From contig NC_053149.1 in NCBI RefSeq assembly GCF_016808335.1, forward strand, positions 22,004,451 to 22,068,450: 64,000 nucleotides of DNA. Direction: 5' to 3'. The position numbers were made by a program, and so were the translations under genes. The notes beneath the pieces are model-generated. The model ran no database searches and was not told where the DNA came from. It saw only the letters and a list, made by a program, of their open reading frames with translations. Below, piece after piece: positions 23,142-34,536 of this stretch. Origin of the DNA: Panicum virgatum. Lineage: Eukaryota > Streptophyta > Magnoliopsida > Poales > Poaceae. The stretch's first letter is position 1. Each line of letters starts with the position of its first letter.

Positions 23142-23250
23142 TCATTCCCCAAAGAGCTAACTCACTTGGCGGTGAAGCCTAACCGATCAAATGAGCCGGT
23201 AAACACAAATTGCCAATAGAATTGGTTTTCTTTGTGAGAGAAGTGAGTCA

Positions 23251-23266
23251 TGGCTCTGATACCAAA
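23251..23266 (-). other. Copia primer binding site (tRNA-iMet)
   Basis: Minus-strand TGGTATCAGAGCCA, directly inside the 5' LTR boundary at 23267. This fixes the element orientation. Confidence 0.9.
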
Positions 23267-24659
23267 TGAAAGTGATCGAATCATGCTCTAGCCTAAGACG
23301 GGGAGAGGGTGAATTAGGCAACTAAAAACCTTAACCTATGGCTCCAACTAATTTATACAATATTAAACTAAAACATGCTATCTATATGTGCAACTAAGGT
23401 TGTTTTAGTGTGGAACCCCTATCCCAAAAGAGTTTAGGAACATATAGCCTTTACTATTAAGAAACTACTCTATGAAAGTAAAGGCATACAAGAATTGCTA
23501 GTAGAAATGCGGAAACGTAAAGAGTGGGATAGGAGGAAGCAAACTCTCGACGCGGGTGTCTATCCTGCGGTTCGGTTAGCCACAAAGACACCCCCTACAT
23601 CCACATTATTGAAGCACTCACTAAGAGTATCGCATCCCGGTAATCAAGACTCTTCTGTGGACTCAACCACGGTCACGTTGATCCCGTTTTCCACTAAAGA
23701 GCTTGTCCACGAAGTAAGGGGGTCTCCACGTCCCCCGTACAAGGATGTCGTTGCCACTCCACACCAAGTCGGAGGGTCAATGACGTGCCGGAGAGCCACC
23801 AACGCTGCAAGGGGCCGGGCACCAAGATCTTCTTGTTGGTTCACTCATGAACCAGCCACAAGGCACAACACCTTGCTTGCTCACTCACTCAAGAGCTAAT
23901 CTAGCACTTACACTCTCAATGCTAGTGCTAAACCTAAGAATTTGATCAATATGCACTTGGGTAGGCTTGGAGGGTTTTCTGGGTGTGTATGAGTCTTGTA
24001 GTAACTCCAGCAATCTTCAAATGACCAAGGGAACCCATATATATAGGGCACTGGTTCATTCGGTCACTCTGTGCCCTGAGATAGCCATTGGGTCTTCTGA
24101 CAGGTGACGTAGGTGTCACCGGATAAACCGATGGGTGGCGTCGATTCATCCGGTGGGCGTCGGTTTATCCGGTGCTGAAGGGAATCTTCAGCTGTGGCCT
24201 GACGTCATTACTCCGACGCTTTACACCGGTGCCCGTCGGATCATCCGGTGCTGAAGACATTGCTTCAGCGCACTCGACATGCTCTCTGGTAAATCCTCCG
24301 GTGATTACTCCGACACTGCATCTTGGCACCGTCGGATCATCCAGTGTCACTGGGTCATCTCCACGTGGCCTCCCACTAGTGCAGCAAATTGCACCGATGC
24401 CTATGCATCGGTTTATTCGGTGCCAACCGGATAGACCGGTGCTTCTGCATCAGATCATCTGGTGCCACTAGTTTCTGCAGAACTCATCCATTTCAATCTT
24501 TCTTGAGTTCTTTCTACGTGTTTTGCTTTGCTTTGCCTTTTTGCTTCATCCCAGTGATCTATTATTATTCACTTGACAAACCTATAAGTCCCATTGATTG
24601 CGTTATTACTCAATCACTAAAATCACAAATAATGGCTTAATGGGACTATTTTCCTGAAA
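23267..24659 (-). repeat. Copia 5' LTR (minus orientation)
   Basis: Starts TGAAAGTGATCGAATC and ends ATTTTCCTGAAA on the plus strand, so the terminal CA is mutated compared with the other LTR. Lacks a block of about 75 bp present in the other LTR. Confidence 0.9.
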
Positions 24660-24664
24660 GTTAG

Positions 24665-24959
24665 ATTCTAATAACCCTCAGCATCCAAACAGTGCCTTGA
24701 TCGTCGAGGCACCGATTGGCTCGCCTGTCGGTGTTTACCGCCAAGCCTGCTCAGGGATACCCTTAGCAGTAAGGTTTGTAGGTTGGGATCGACGGCTCTG
24801 GAACTCGATGGTGCAATGAATACAAAGATTTAGACAGCTTCGGGCCGCGAGTTGCGTAATAACCAACGTCATGTGTGGTGGTTTGTATTGCCTTAGGTGT
24901 TGATGTGTTTCGAGGGGTACCTACAAGTGTATGAGTGGATGGATGGATGAATATGGCTT
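24665..24959. repeat. LTR-like fragment of another retrotransposon
   Basis: Contains phrases common in grass gypsy LTRs (GGTAAGGTTTGTAGGTTGGG-like at 24770, CTTCGGGCCGCGAGTTGCG at 24839). No termini are visible. The copia element interrupted this stretch. Confidence 0.35.
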
Positions 24960-25856
24960 ACTCCTTGAGGTAATGGCTTTTCTCTCTTGAATCATCCCTA
25001 TCTCTCTCTTTTTTTCCTTTTTTTTGAGACATGGTTACCCCTTTTTCTCTCCCTCCATTTTTTTTGGGTCATGCTTCTTTGGCATGCCATCTTTTCTCTT
25101 CTTTTTGGGGCAACCATAACCTGACTTTATTTTATTTCAGGGATGTTCTATGAGAGAGATCACTGAGACATGGAGCATTTATTGATGTGGAATGGATGGT
25201 GGTACTAATTCCCAGTGTAGGATTATAGCAAATGGATGGGACGTGTACATGCTTATGATCGAGAAAGCATGAAGAATATCTCACTAGGGTCATCCAATTT
25301 GACAAAACTCAACAAAACATCAAGCAGCATATGCATAAGGGTTTTTTCATAAAATTTCGGCATATGTCTCTTGCAAGACATTGCAGATCGCTGGGGAACT
25401 TGCCTTTTATTATTATTATTTTTTTCAAAAACAACTCCAGACTTCAAGCATCACTAGAACAAGCTAGCATAATCTTATTTACCATATCTGAACTCACAAC
25501 AACTTAGACTCGGATCAAGCATATGCAACCCACGGAACGTTCAGGTTTATTGCCAAGATATTTGTATAACCAACGAATATAAACTCTAAAGAACTCTTAT
25601 TTTCAAACTAGGCACAACAGACATGATAGAGCAAAGCAAAACTCATCCTTTCAACTTATCAAAAGAGAGTTAAAACATTCTTACCGTGCATCATGAAAAA
25701 GGGAAATAAAGCAGTAAATTTTTATTTTGTTTTTAAAGGTTTTTATCAAATTTTATTGAAAGCAAATAAAGGGATACAGCTGACTTAGGGAAGGGAACCT
25801 CCCCCAAGCTAGCTCTTAGTTTAGGGTTGAAAAGCAGGACCTTTCTCCATACCTGA
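24960..25856 (-). other. Athila-1 3' non-coding tract
   Basis: It resembles 42990-44180 in Athila-2 (shared T-runs with GACATG/GCATGCC phrases, and TTTGACAAAACTCAA near 25297 and 43629). A G-rich minus-strand motif AGCTAGCTTGGGGGAG (25799-25814) follows the gene. No open frame. Confidence 0.6.
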
Positions 25857-26011
25857 TCAGGTTGAGGTCGTTTCGTTCATACCTGGAGAAGTAGTAGCGG
25901 TCGATGACGTCTTATTCTTCTTGCGCCACACCTTCTTGGTCTTCTTTGGTGGCGTAGGCAGCGCAGGAACAGGATCCTCAGATGCTGGATAGACGATTTC
26001 CAAATCTTCTC
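25857..26011 (-). pseudogene. C-terminal piece of the Athila-1 gag-protease gene
   Basis: The minus-strand frame reads EDLEIVYPASEDP, then a Lys/Pro/Thr-rich tail, and stops at 25857-25859. It continues the frame left at 37985 on the other side of gypsy 1, with one TGA (CGA-type change) next to the junction. No known domain. Confidence 0.6.
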
Positions 26012-29000
26012 TGTAACACCCTAATTTAAATTTCAGCATTTATCAATAAAATTAATTGGCTTTATTTAATTTTCTAAGGATTTTCTGTGTTAGTCTGGCA
26101 TTTAACCCAAATTTTTGTTCCTCAAGTAATTAAAATTTATCATAGGTTTAAATTTTGTTGTTGCATTTATGCTGGTGCAAGGTTTTGTTTTGTTTGTTTG
26201 TAGAGGAGTTTGAATTCAAATTCATTTGAATTCAAATTGTTTTGAGTTGAGAGGAAAGGAAAAAGGAATAGAAAAGAGAAGGAAAAGGAGAAGAAAAGGA
26301 ACCCATAACCCAATACCCGAAGCGGCCCATGGCCACTTTCTTTTTTTTCCTAGCCCAAACCAGTTTACTTCCACCCGTAGGCCCAGCCACTCCCCCTCAT
26401 CGCGCGCCACCGGCCCAGTCCGCTCGCCCGAGCCCAAGCCAGCGCACCCGCTCTCACCCGCCTGCCACCGGGCCCTGCTCGTCAGGCCTCCCTCTCACGC
26501 CCGGCTCGCCCGCGTTCCCGCCTCCTTCCGCTGACGGCCTGACCCCACTGGTCAGATCTTTCTCCTTCGTCTCTCCGCGATCCTCGCCGAGTCCTCTGCG
26601 CTGCTCCGCGACGCCGCTCCGCGACCCGCTGCCCCGTGGACCACTCCAGCTTCGCAGGGCCTACCAGCCAGCCTCACCCGAACATCCCCTCTTCCAGAAG
26701 CCTCCTCCCCCGAGCCAGGAAATCCCACGGAGCAACGGCCCGGTCCGAGCTTTCCTCGCCGCGATCCTCGCTGGCTCCCAATCCGCGGCCTGCCTATCCA
26801 GGATCACCGCCGGCTATTAATTAACCCCCCCGCGGATCCCTGCGTCCCCATCTCCACCCCGCAGCCACCACCATCACCCCAGCGCCCCCCTCGCCTCGCT
26901 CCGCCGTGTAGAGCACTCACGCCTCCACAAACCGCCACCTCAAAGGCCAACTCCGGCCCCTGCGCCGCACTGGAGCACCGCGTGGAGGAGGAGGTCGCCT
27001 GCAGCCGCTCTCTACGCCCTCTACCCCACGCTCCGCACGGGGATTGCTCACCGGAGCACCACCGAGCTGCCACGCCGCCGACATCCCTCCGCTGCAACCC
27101 GGACGCCTCGAGCCCTCGGTAAGAAACAGCTCCGCCACCCTGTCCTTTTGTGCCAAGTTCTAGGTCGGGTAGCGCACCGTAGGCTCCCTTGCAATGGTCA
27201 CCGGTGAACCCTCGCCGCCCCTCACCGTGGTGAGCTCCTGCAAAACCCAAATCCCCTTCCCAGTGTGCCCAGTTGGTTTCGCCATGATGCGGGCTACCTC
27301 CCTGACCCAAGACCGCTCCGTTTTGAGCCCGGGAACGCCGAAACGCTGAAGTCCGGTGAGTTCCCAGTGCCCCGCCGCCGCGGAGATTGATCTCCGGCGT
27401 TCAGCGCCGCCGCCCCCGCGGCCTGAATCCACCCGTACCGGTTCGCCCTGGCGTTTTTGTTAAAGAGACCCTGGAGTTTTCTTTAATCAACCCGCGGTCC
27501 AGCCTTAGTCAAAAGTATTTACGGTTTGGTCCTGTTTTTAGCACATAACCCCCTGGCCTTTCTGGAAATAGAACCCGCCGTCCTTTGCTGCTAATTTTGC
27601 GAGTTAGACCCTGAAGCTTTAGTTTAATTATGTTTTAGTCCTCGGTTTTGCCTAGAAACCCCCCTGGAACTTAGTTTTTCTCGCAGATAAGCCCCTAGAA
27701 CTTGTTTTTAGCCTAGAAAATGCGTTTTAGCTCCGTTTTAAGCGTTCTTTATATCCACGCGATCGTTGTAACGCGTAGAATAGTTTTAGACTAGTTTAGT
27801 GTGCTGTTTTTATGTGTTGATGTACTGTTTCTTAGTTTTTGTTAGTATTTGCTTGTATGCTTATTATCGTGCATTGTTTTGGCCATGTGTTCGTGAGTAG
27901 ACGTTGATCCATCTGAGGAGCCCCAGTACCAGTACCCGGAGCAACCGTCTTCTGAGCACTTTGAGCAGCAGCAGGAGCAGTACGAGGAATGCAAGTGTAA
28001 CATGAACAACCTATCATCTTTAAATACAATTTCATACTGCATTTTAATACTGTACGCCTATAAGGATTTCCTAGCCACTTTATATCCTTTATACATACCT
28101 TTGGGTTGCATTTTGGTTAGTTGAGCTAGGTTGCTGTGCTATAACACATTCTGGTCCTTTTTAATTAATTTGATTAATGGTTTACTTGAACTTAATTCTG
28201 AGAGTGGCCCTCTGTGTTGTGATGAGTGGCTCACGTCTCGTTAAAAGATGGTTTTTGTAGAAACATGGTTTAGGGGGCCAGCACGGTGCTTAGTGCTTGG
28301 TTGGCCACTCTCCATAAGGACAGGTTCATAGAGCGACAACCTGGGACAACAGCGCTACCACAAGGCTAGAATGGGATAGACTTGGCTTACTAATTAGGTC
28401 TTTTTGGTTTGGAGTAACTTACCTGCAGGGCAAGAGTAGTAAGCTTCAATGGTCCCTGCTCCTCCGGCTTGGTCTGTGCTAGGATTGCGCTCCGGTGGTT
28501 GTACCCCTGGAGGTGGGCCCCATCGTCGCTGACCTAACTCTCGCGGTTACGCCTTACCAATGAGATTCTTTATAAAGGCCTCGTAGTGAGTCGCTAGTCA
28601 TCTCACCTAAGGAAGTGTGATGAACCTCTAGCGTAGCTCACGACTTGTGGGTAAAGATGTGCAACCTCTGCAGAGTGTAAAACTGGTATACTAGCCGTGC
28701 TCACGGTCATGAGCGGCCCAGATCCTCCTTTTGATTAGTGGGGTTATCTCCTTCTGACGAGGGAGGTGCCTTTCGGGGTTACCTTGGTGGTTTTGGTATG
28801 GTTCTCAGTAGTTACATAATTAATTCTGACTAATTACTATGTAACTGGGTTAATGGTAATTCATCAACTTGTAGTAAATAGCTTTAATAAAATGTTGCCA
28901 AAACTTAAAAGCTAATGCAGTCGAGTCAGCCAACCTTAGAGCCTCATAGTTTGTGTTATACTTGTTGAGTACGGTTGTGTACTCACTCTTGCCTCTTCTC

Positions 29001-29348
29001 TATTTTTTTCCTCTTGGATACGCTACTGCTGCTCATTTCCTGCCGACGCGAGGGAGTTCGCTCAGTGTTACCAGGACTACGAGGACTTCTAGGCGTTCGT
29101 CTCCCAGTCGACGTCCCTGTGGCGCCCTGCTCAGCTTCGGAGAGCTTTTATCGTATTTGTACTTCGCTTCCGCTGTATCAGACATTTTTGTCATTAATGT
29201 AATAAATAACATTCGTATTTCGATTTATTATGTCTTATTTGTGATATGTGCTGTGATATACTATTCATTCTGTTGTATATACGTGTGACTTGATCCTGTC
29301 ACGTATATGATTGCTCGGTTTATGTTCTTTTATAAACCGGGTGTTACA
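26012..29348 (+). repeat. Gypsy-1 5' LTR
   Basis: Very similar to the right LTR. It lacks about 90 bp present there (right copy near 35960-36055). Contains the nested palindrome TTTGAATTCAAATT repeated twice at about 26210-26240 and a GC-rich middle that is open by composition only. Confidence 0.95.
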
Positions 29349-29351
29349 GAG

Positions 29352-29363
29352 TGGTATCAGAGC
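29352..29363 (+). other. Gypsy-1 primer binding site
   Basis: TGGTATCAGAGC, complementary to the initiator tRNA-Met 3' end, three bases after the LTR. Confidence 0.95.
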
Positions 29364-29922
29364 CGTATCGACTGTAGGACGAAGCCTAGATAGAACTGGT
29401 CGAGTTTTAAGTCTTCTTCTCTCCAATCCTTGTCTGCTGAAACTATTTTACTATTATACCCCTTGACTTCTATGACTTTTTACCCGTCTTGCCTTGATTT
29501 CTCTCTCTGAAGAATCGTTTTCGTAGACTTTGGCCTGAATCAGTCATCTGACCACCATGAGTACTAGCTAGGTGACCCTTTCATAATAATACGATAGCAC
29601 GCTCTGCGACGCATTGTGTTAGTCGAGTCATATGTTAAACTCGGCTAAGTTGTGAAAAATTGTCTGCTTGTTATTATGCTACATGTTTGATTTATATTTT
29701 TGAATGATTGCATAGCTTAGTAGTTTAAATTTGTTTAAAGAAAATCACTCTTATATTAAAGTTAACTAATTAATAAAATGAGTTGGATCATTGGGGGTAA
29801 AACAGTCCACTCTATCCTGTCTACTTTATCATGGCTGAATCTTTTTCCGCAAAGAGTTATCATATCCATCTGAATTTATTCCTGCAATATCCTTACTCGT
29901 GAAATCTTTTGTCCAAAATCAG
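29364..29922 (+). other. Gypsy-1 leader
   Basis: No open frame. It ends CCAAAATCAG directly before the gag ATG at 29923. There is no counterpart of the ORF0 found in gypsy 2. Confidence 0.7.
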
Positions 29923-32900
29923 ATGGTGAACACCAGGCGTGGTTCTGACCAGCAGGGGCAGAACAACCAGGGTCAGAACACCCAGGGGACCGGGATCCCG
30001 ATGCCGCTGCCTTTGACTCCGGAGCAGTACTTCCAGCTCCAGATGCAGATGATGGCTACCCTGAACAACACTGTTCAGGCTCTTCAGCAGGCTCACACTC
30101 AGCCTCCGCCTCCTCCACCGCCGTAGCCTCGCGACAGGCGTGCTGAGTTCCTGAGGGGTCACCCGCCGACGTTTTCCCACACGTCCGACCCTCTTCAGGC
30201 TGACGACTGGCTCCGTGCAGTGGAGCGTCAGCTGGACATCGCCCAGTGCGATGATCGTGAGCGCGTCTTGTACGCCGCAGGATAGCTGCGAGGGGCAGCT
30301 TTGGACTGGTGGGAGTCCCACCCAGTTCACGACCGCGAGGCTCTCACTTGGCTCCAGTTCCGAGAGCAGTTCCGCAACCACAACGTCCCCGCGGGCGTTA
30401 TGAAGATGAAGCAGAAGGAGTTCCTTGCACTGAAGCAGGTAATCTTAAATATAATCATTCAGCGGTTTCTTTTGAGCTAATGCCCCTTGTTCCATCCTTA
30501 TGAAATCTTGAGTTAATCTTTCGATATCTATCTGTCTTTGTCACTTCAGGGGACTATGTCGGTCACGGAGTATCGTGATCGCTTTCTTCAGCTGGCTCGC
30601 TACACCCCTGCCGATGTTGCGGATGACCGCAAGAAGCAGGAGCACTTCATGGAGGGTCTTGAGGACTACCTCCAGTACGCGCTGCTCAACCTCCGCTTCG
30701 ATGACTTCAACCATCTGGTTGACAGCGCGCTCAACACTGAGCGCAAGCACTTGGAGATGGAGGACAAGAAGAGGAAGATTGTCCCCGTTGCTTCCGGCAG
30801 CAACACTCGTCCTCGCCTCCAGCCGCCTCAGCAGTACCAGCAGCAGCAGTATCGGCCACCCCAGCAGTACCAGCAGAGGCCACAGCAGTACCCGCCTCGA
30901 CAGCAGCACCAGGTAGGTCAGGGCCCGAGGTTACCGGCACCTCCGGCTCGTGCTCCACCAGCTCCACCAGCACCTCAGGCTCCACGGCAGGCAGCTCCTC
31001 CTGCCGAACAGCAGGCTCAGGGACCCCCTCGCGTCTGCTTTAACTGCGGCCAGCCGGGGCACTACGCCAACGCTTGCCCCCGGAAGGCGCAGGTGGGACA
31101 GCAGGGGCGCCCAGCTCAGCCCAGGGCGCCACTTCAGGGCAGAGTGAACCATGTGACGGCCGAGTCAGCGGCCGAGGCTCCCAACGTGGTTATTGGTACG
31201 TTCATGGTTAATTCATATCCAGCTACAGTGCTTTTCAATACTGGTGCTACGCATTCCTTCATTACTCAGTCTTTTGTCGAGCATCATGGTATTCATACTA
31301 GCACATTAAAGAGGTGCCTGTTAGTATCTTCACCGGGAGGACAGTTGAGGTCTCACACTTACTACCCGAGAGTTAGTGTTTCCTTGAGGGGAGTAGAGTT
31401 CTGTACTGATCTGATGGTGCTAGATACCAAGGGCATTGATGTCATTCTGGGAATGGAGACTCTGGCCAAGTGGGGAGTCCGGATAGATTGTGCTCAGAGG
31501 ACAGTCTTGCTATCAGCTTCCAGTGGCCAAGAGGTTGTTATCAGTGCAGTGGAGCCTTCGGGATTTCTTCATCAGATGAAGGCTAGACCCACGGACGGTA
31601 TTCGCGTGGTGTTTGAATTCCCGGATGTCTTTCCGGATGATCTGCCAGGTATGCCGCCTGAACGCGCCATTGAGTTTTGTATTGATCTCTTGCCTGGCAC
31701 AGCTCCTATTGCAAAGCGGCCCTACCGTATGGCACCTATAGAGCATGAAGAAGTCAAGAAAACTATTGATGAGTTGCTAGCCAATGCCTATATCCGTCGC
31801 AGCTTCTCTACTTGGGCTTTTCCATTATTGCTGGTAGATAAGAAGGATGGCTCGAAGAGGATGTGTGTGGATTATCAGGAGCTGAATGCAGTTACCATCA
31901 AGAACAAGCATCCACTGCCCCGTATTGAGGATCTCTTTGATTTGCTTCGAGGTGCTCGTATATTCTCGAAGATTGATCTTCATTCGGCTTATTTTCAGCT
32001 GAGGATCCGTCCTGGGGATATTCCGAAGACGGCATTCACCTTCAAGTACGGGCTATATGAATATACAGTCATGTCCTTTGGCTTGACTAATGCCCCGGCT
32101 TTCTTCATGCATCTGATGAACATGGTCTTCATGGATTATCTGGATGTCTTTGTGGTGATCTTTATTGATGATATTCTGATCTTCTCCAAGACAGAAGAAG
32201 AGCATGAGGAGCATCTGAGACTCGTATTGCAGAGATCGAGAGAGCATCAGTTGTATGCCAAGTTCAGCAAGTGCGAGTTCTGGATTGACGAGGTTCCGTT
32301 CCTCGGTCATGTTATCTCTCAGGGAGGCATTGCTGTTGATCCGAGTAAGGTGAAGGATGTGCTAGAGTAGGAGACACCGCAGACAGTAAAGGAAGTCAGG
32401 TCATTCTTGGGCTTAGCTGGATATTATCGGAGGTTCATTGAGAATTTCTCCAAGATCGCGAAGCCTTTGACTTCTTTGCTGGAGAAAAATGTGGCATTCA
32501 TATGGACAGATGAGCGTCAGATGGCCTTTGATGAGCTGAAGAAGAGGTTGACTACGGCGCCAGTCCTGACTCTGCCAGACCAGACGAAGAGGTTCACGGT
32601 ATATTGTGATGCTTCGAAGGATGGTCTTGGGTGTGTTCTGATGCAGGAGGGCAGAGTGATTGCTTATGCTTCACGGCAGTTACGTCGGCATGAGCTGAAC
32701 TATCCCACACATGATCTTGAGTTAGCCGCAGTTGTGCATGCTCTGAAGATTTGGAGGCATTACTTGTATGGGCAGCGGTGTGATATCTACACTGATCACA
32801 AGAGCCTCAAGTACATTTTCACGTAGAATGAGCTGAACATGCAGCAGAGAAGATGGCTAGAGTTAGTCAAGGACTATGACCTAGAGATTCACTATCATCC

Positions 32901-34500
32901 GGGTAAGGCCAATGTTGTAGCAGATGCTCTGAGCAGAAGAAGTTATGTCAACATGGCCGTGGCTTTCCAGATGCCTCCAGAGTTATGCGAGGAGTTCGAG
33001 CAGTTGAGTCTAGGCTTCTTGCATCATACTTCCAGTGCAGCATTCGAGGCAGTACCGACTCTAGAGGCAGAGATCAGGCAGCATCAGAAAGATGACGAGA
33101 AGCTGCAGGAGATTCGTGAGTTGCTCAAGAAGGGCAAGGCTCCTCATTTCAGAGAGGATGATCAGGGTACCTTGTGGTACAAGAACCGGATCTGCGTGCC
33201 TGATGTGCATGATCTCTGGAAGTTGATTCTGAGTGAGGCCCATGATACAGCTTACTCTATTCATCCAGGCAGCACGAAGATGTATTATGATCTGAAGGAA
33301 CGTTTCTGGTGGTATGGGATGAAGCGTTCAGTGGCAGAGTACGTGGCTATTTGTGACACCTGCCAGCGTGTCAAGGCTGAGCATCAGAGGCCAGCAGGTC
33401 TGTTACAGCCTTTGAAGATTCCAGAGTGGAAATGGGAGGAGATCACGATGGATTTCATAGTTGGATTGCCTCGTACTCAGAAAGGGTACAACTCTATATG
33501 GGTAGTAGTAGATCGTCTGACGAAGGTTGCTCACTTCATTCCAGTGAACACTACTTACTCCGGAGCTAGACTTGCAGAGTTGTACATCTCTTGGATTGTC
33601 TGCTTGCATGGTGTGCCCAAGAAGATTATATCTGACAGAGGGTCTCAGTTCACTTCTCGGTTCTGGAAGCAGCTCCACGATTCGTTGGATACGAAGCTGC
33701 GTTTCAGTACGGCTTATCACCCTCAGACAGATGGGCAGACAGAGAGAACCAACCAAGTGTTGGAGGATATGCTGAGAGCTTGTGCCATTCAGTACGGTAC
33801 CAGTTGGGATAAGTGCCTGTCTTATGCTGAGTTCTCATATAACAACAGCTATCAGGCTAGTCTGAAGAAGTCCCTCTTCGAGGCATTGTATGGCAGAAAG
33901 TGCAGGACTCCTCTCTATTGGGATCAGATTGGTGAGAAGCAGCTCTTTGGCCCTGAGATCATAGATGATGCAGAGCAGATGGTTCAGGCTGTGCGAGAAA
34001 ATCTGAGGATTGCACAGAGCAGACAGAAGAGCTATGCAGATGGCAAACGGAGGGATCTGACCTTCAGTGTCGGTGATTATGTGTATCTAAAGGTGTCTCC
34101 GATGAGAGGAATCCGCAGATTTAATGTCAAGGGGAAGTTAGCACCTCGGTATGTGGGGCCATTCAAGGTGCTAGAGCGGAAAGGCGAAGTTGCTTATCGC
34201 CTGGAGTTACCTCTCAGCCTCTCAGGAGTTCATGATGTCTTCCATATATCTCAGCTGAAGAGATGTCTGCGAGTACCCGAGGAGCAGGCACCACTGGATG
34301 GAGTGGATGTGCAGGAAGATCTGACTTATACTGAGCATCCGGTGAAGATTCTGGAGACATCAGAGAGGGTTACTCGGAACATGCGCATCAAGATGTGCAG
34401 AGTTCAGTGGAGTCACCACAGTGAAGCTGAGGCTACTTGGGAGCGAGAAGATGAGTTGATGAAGACATATCCAGATCTCTTTGCTAGCCAGCCCAGCTAA
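29923..34500 (+). pseudogene. Gypsy-1 gag-pol polyprotein with an intron
   Basis: Exons 29923-30438 and 30550-34500 form one phase. The gag start is MVNTRRGSDQQGQ. A Gln/Pro-rich stretch precedes a CCHC knuckle [14 protein letters not shown] (31036-31077). The protease motif reads FNTGATHSF: the catalytic Asp is Asn (AAT, 31237-31239). RT has the FIDDIL motif (31167-31172 + 1000, i.e. 32167-32172). RNase H follows from about 32590. Integrase has the H-H-C-C finger, ISDRG and a TDGQTER segment, and a chromodomain-like tail (QWSHHSEAEATWE) ends at 34500. Stops: TAG 30124-30126, 30283-30285, 32368-32370 and 32824-32826, three at expected Gln codons and one at Trp. The product would make particles, copy RNA and integrate cDNA. 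Confidence 0.92.
30439..30549 (+). other. Apparent spliceosomal intron inside gag
   Basis: The sequence reads AAGCAG|GTAATC ... TCACTTCAG|GGGACT, 111 bp, AT-rich against GC-rich flanks, with a pyrimidine-rich end and an AGTTAATC branch-like site. Removing it joins EFLALKQ to GTMSVTEY in phase 0. Gypsy 2 reads EFLALNQGTRTV without interruption at the same position. Unspliced, the segment contains in-frame stops. Confidence 0.8.
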
Positions 34501-34521
34501 ATCTCGGGGACGAGATTTCTT

Positions 34522-34536
34522 TAAGGGGGTAGGGTC
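34522..34536 (+). other. Gypsy-1 polypurine tract
   Basis: AAGGGGGTAGGGTC immediately before the 3' LTR. Confidence 0.85.

Larger units (their letters stand above)
18543..24659 (-). mobile_element. Non-autonomous Ty1/copia element (gag only)
   Basis: LTRs of 1464 bp (18543-20006) and 1393 bp (23267-24659) flank a 3.26-kb internal region. The target duplicate GTTAG is perfect (18538-18542 and 24660-24664). Read on the minus strand, the 5' LTR is the right one. It is followed by a tRNA-iMet primer site, a degenerate gag and a polypurine tract, and the left LTR is the 3' LTR. No protease, integrase, RT or RNase H motif is present between gag and the polypurine tract. It matches the gag-only terminal-repeat class related to the SIRE lineage (lineage inferred). 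Confidence 0.9.

Noticed and set aside
26226..27432. Several long frames in the gypsy-1 LTR (repeated at 34751-36020)
   Set aside because: GC-rich LTR sequence open on both strands, with different lengths in the two LTR copies.
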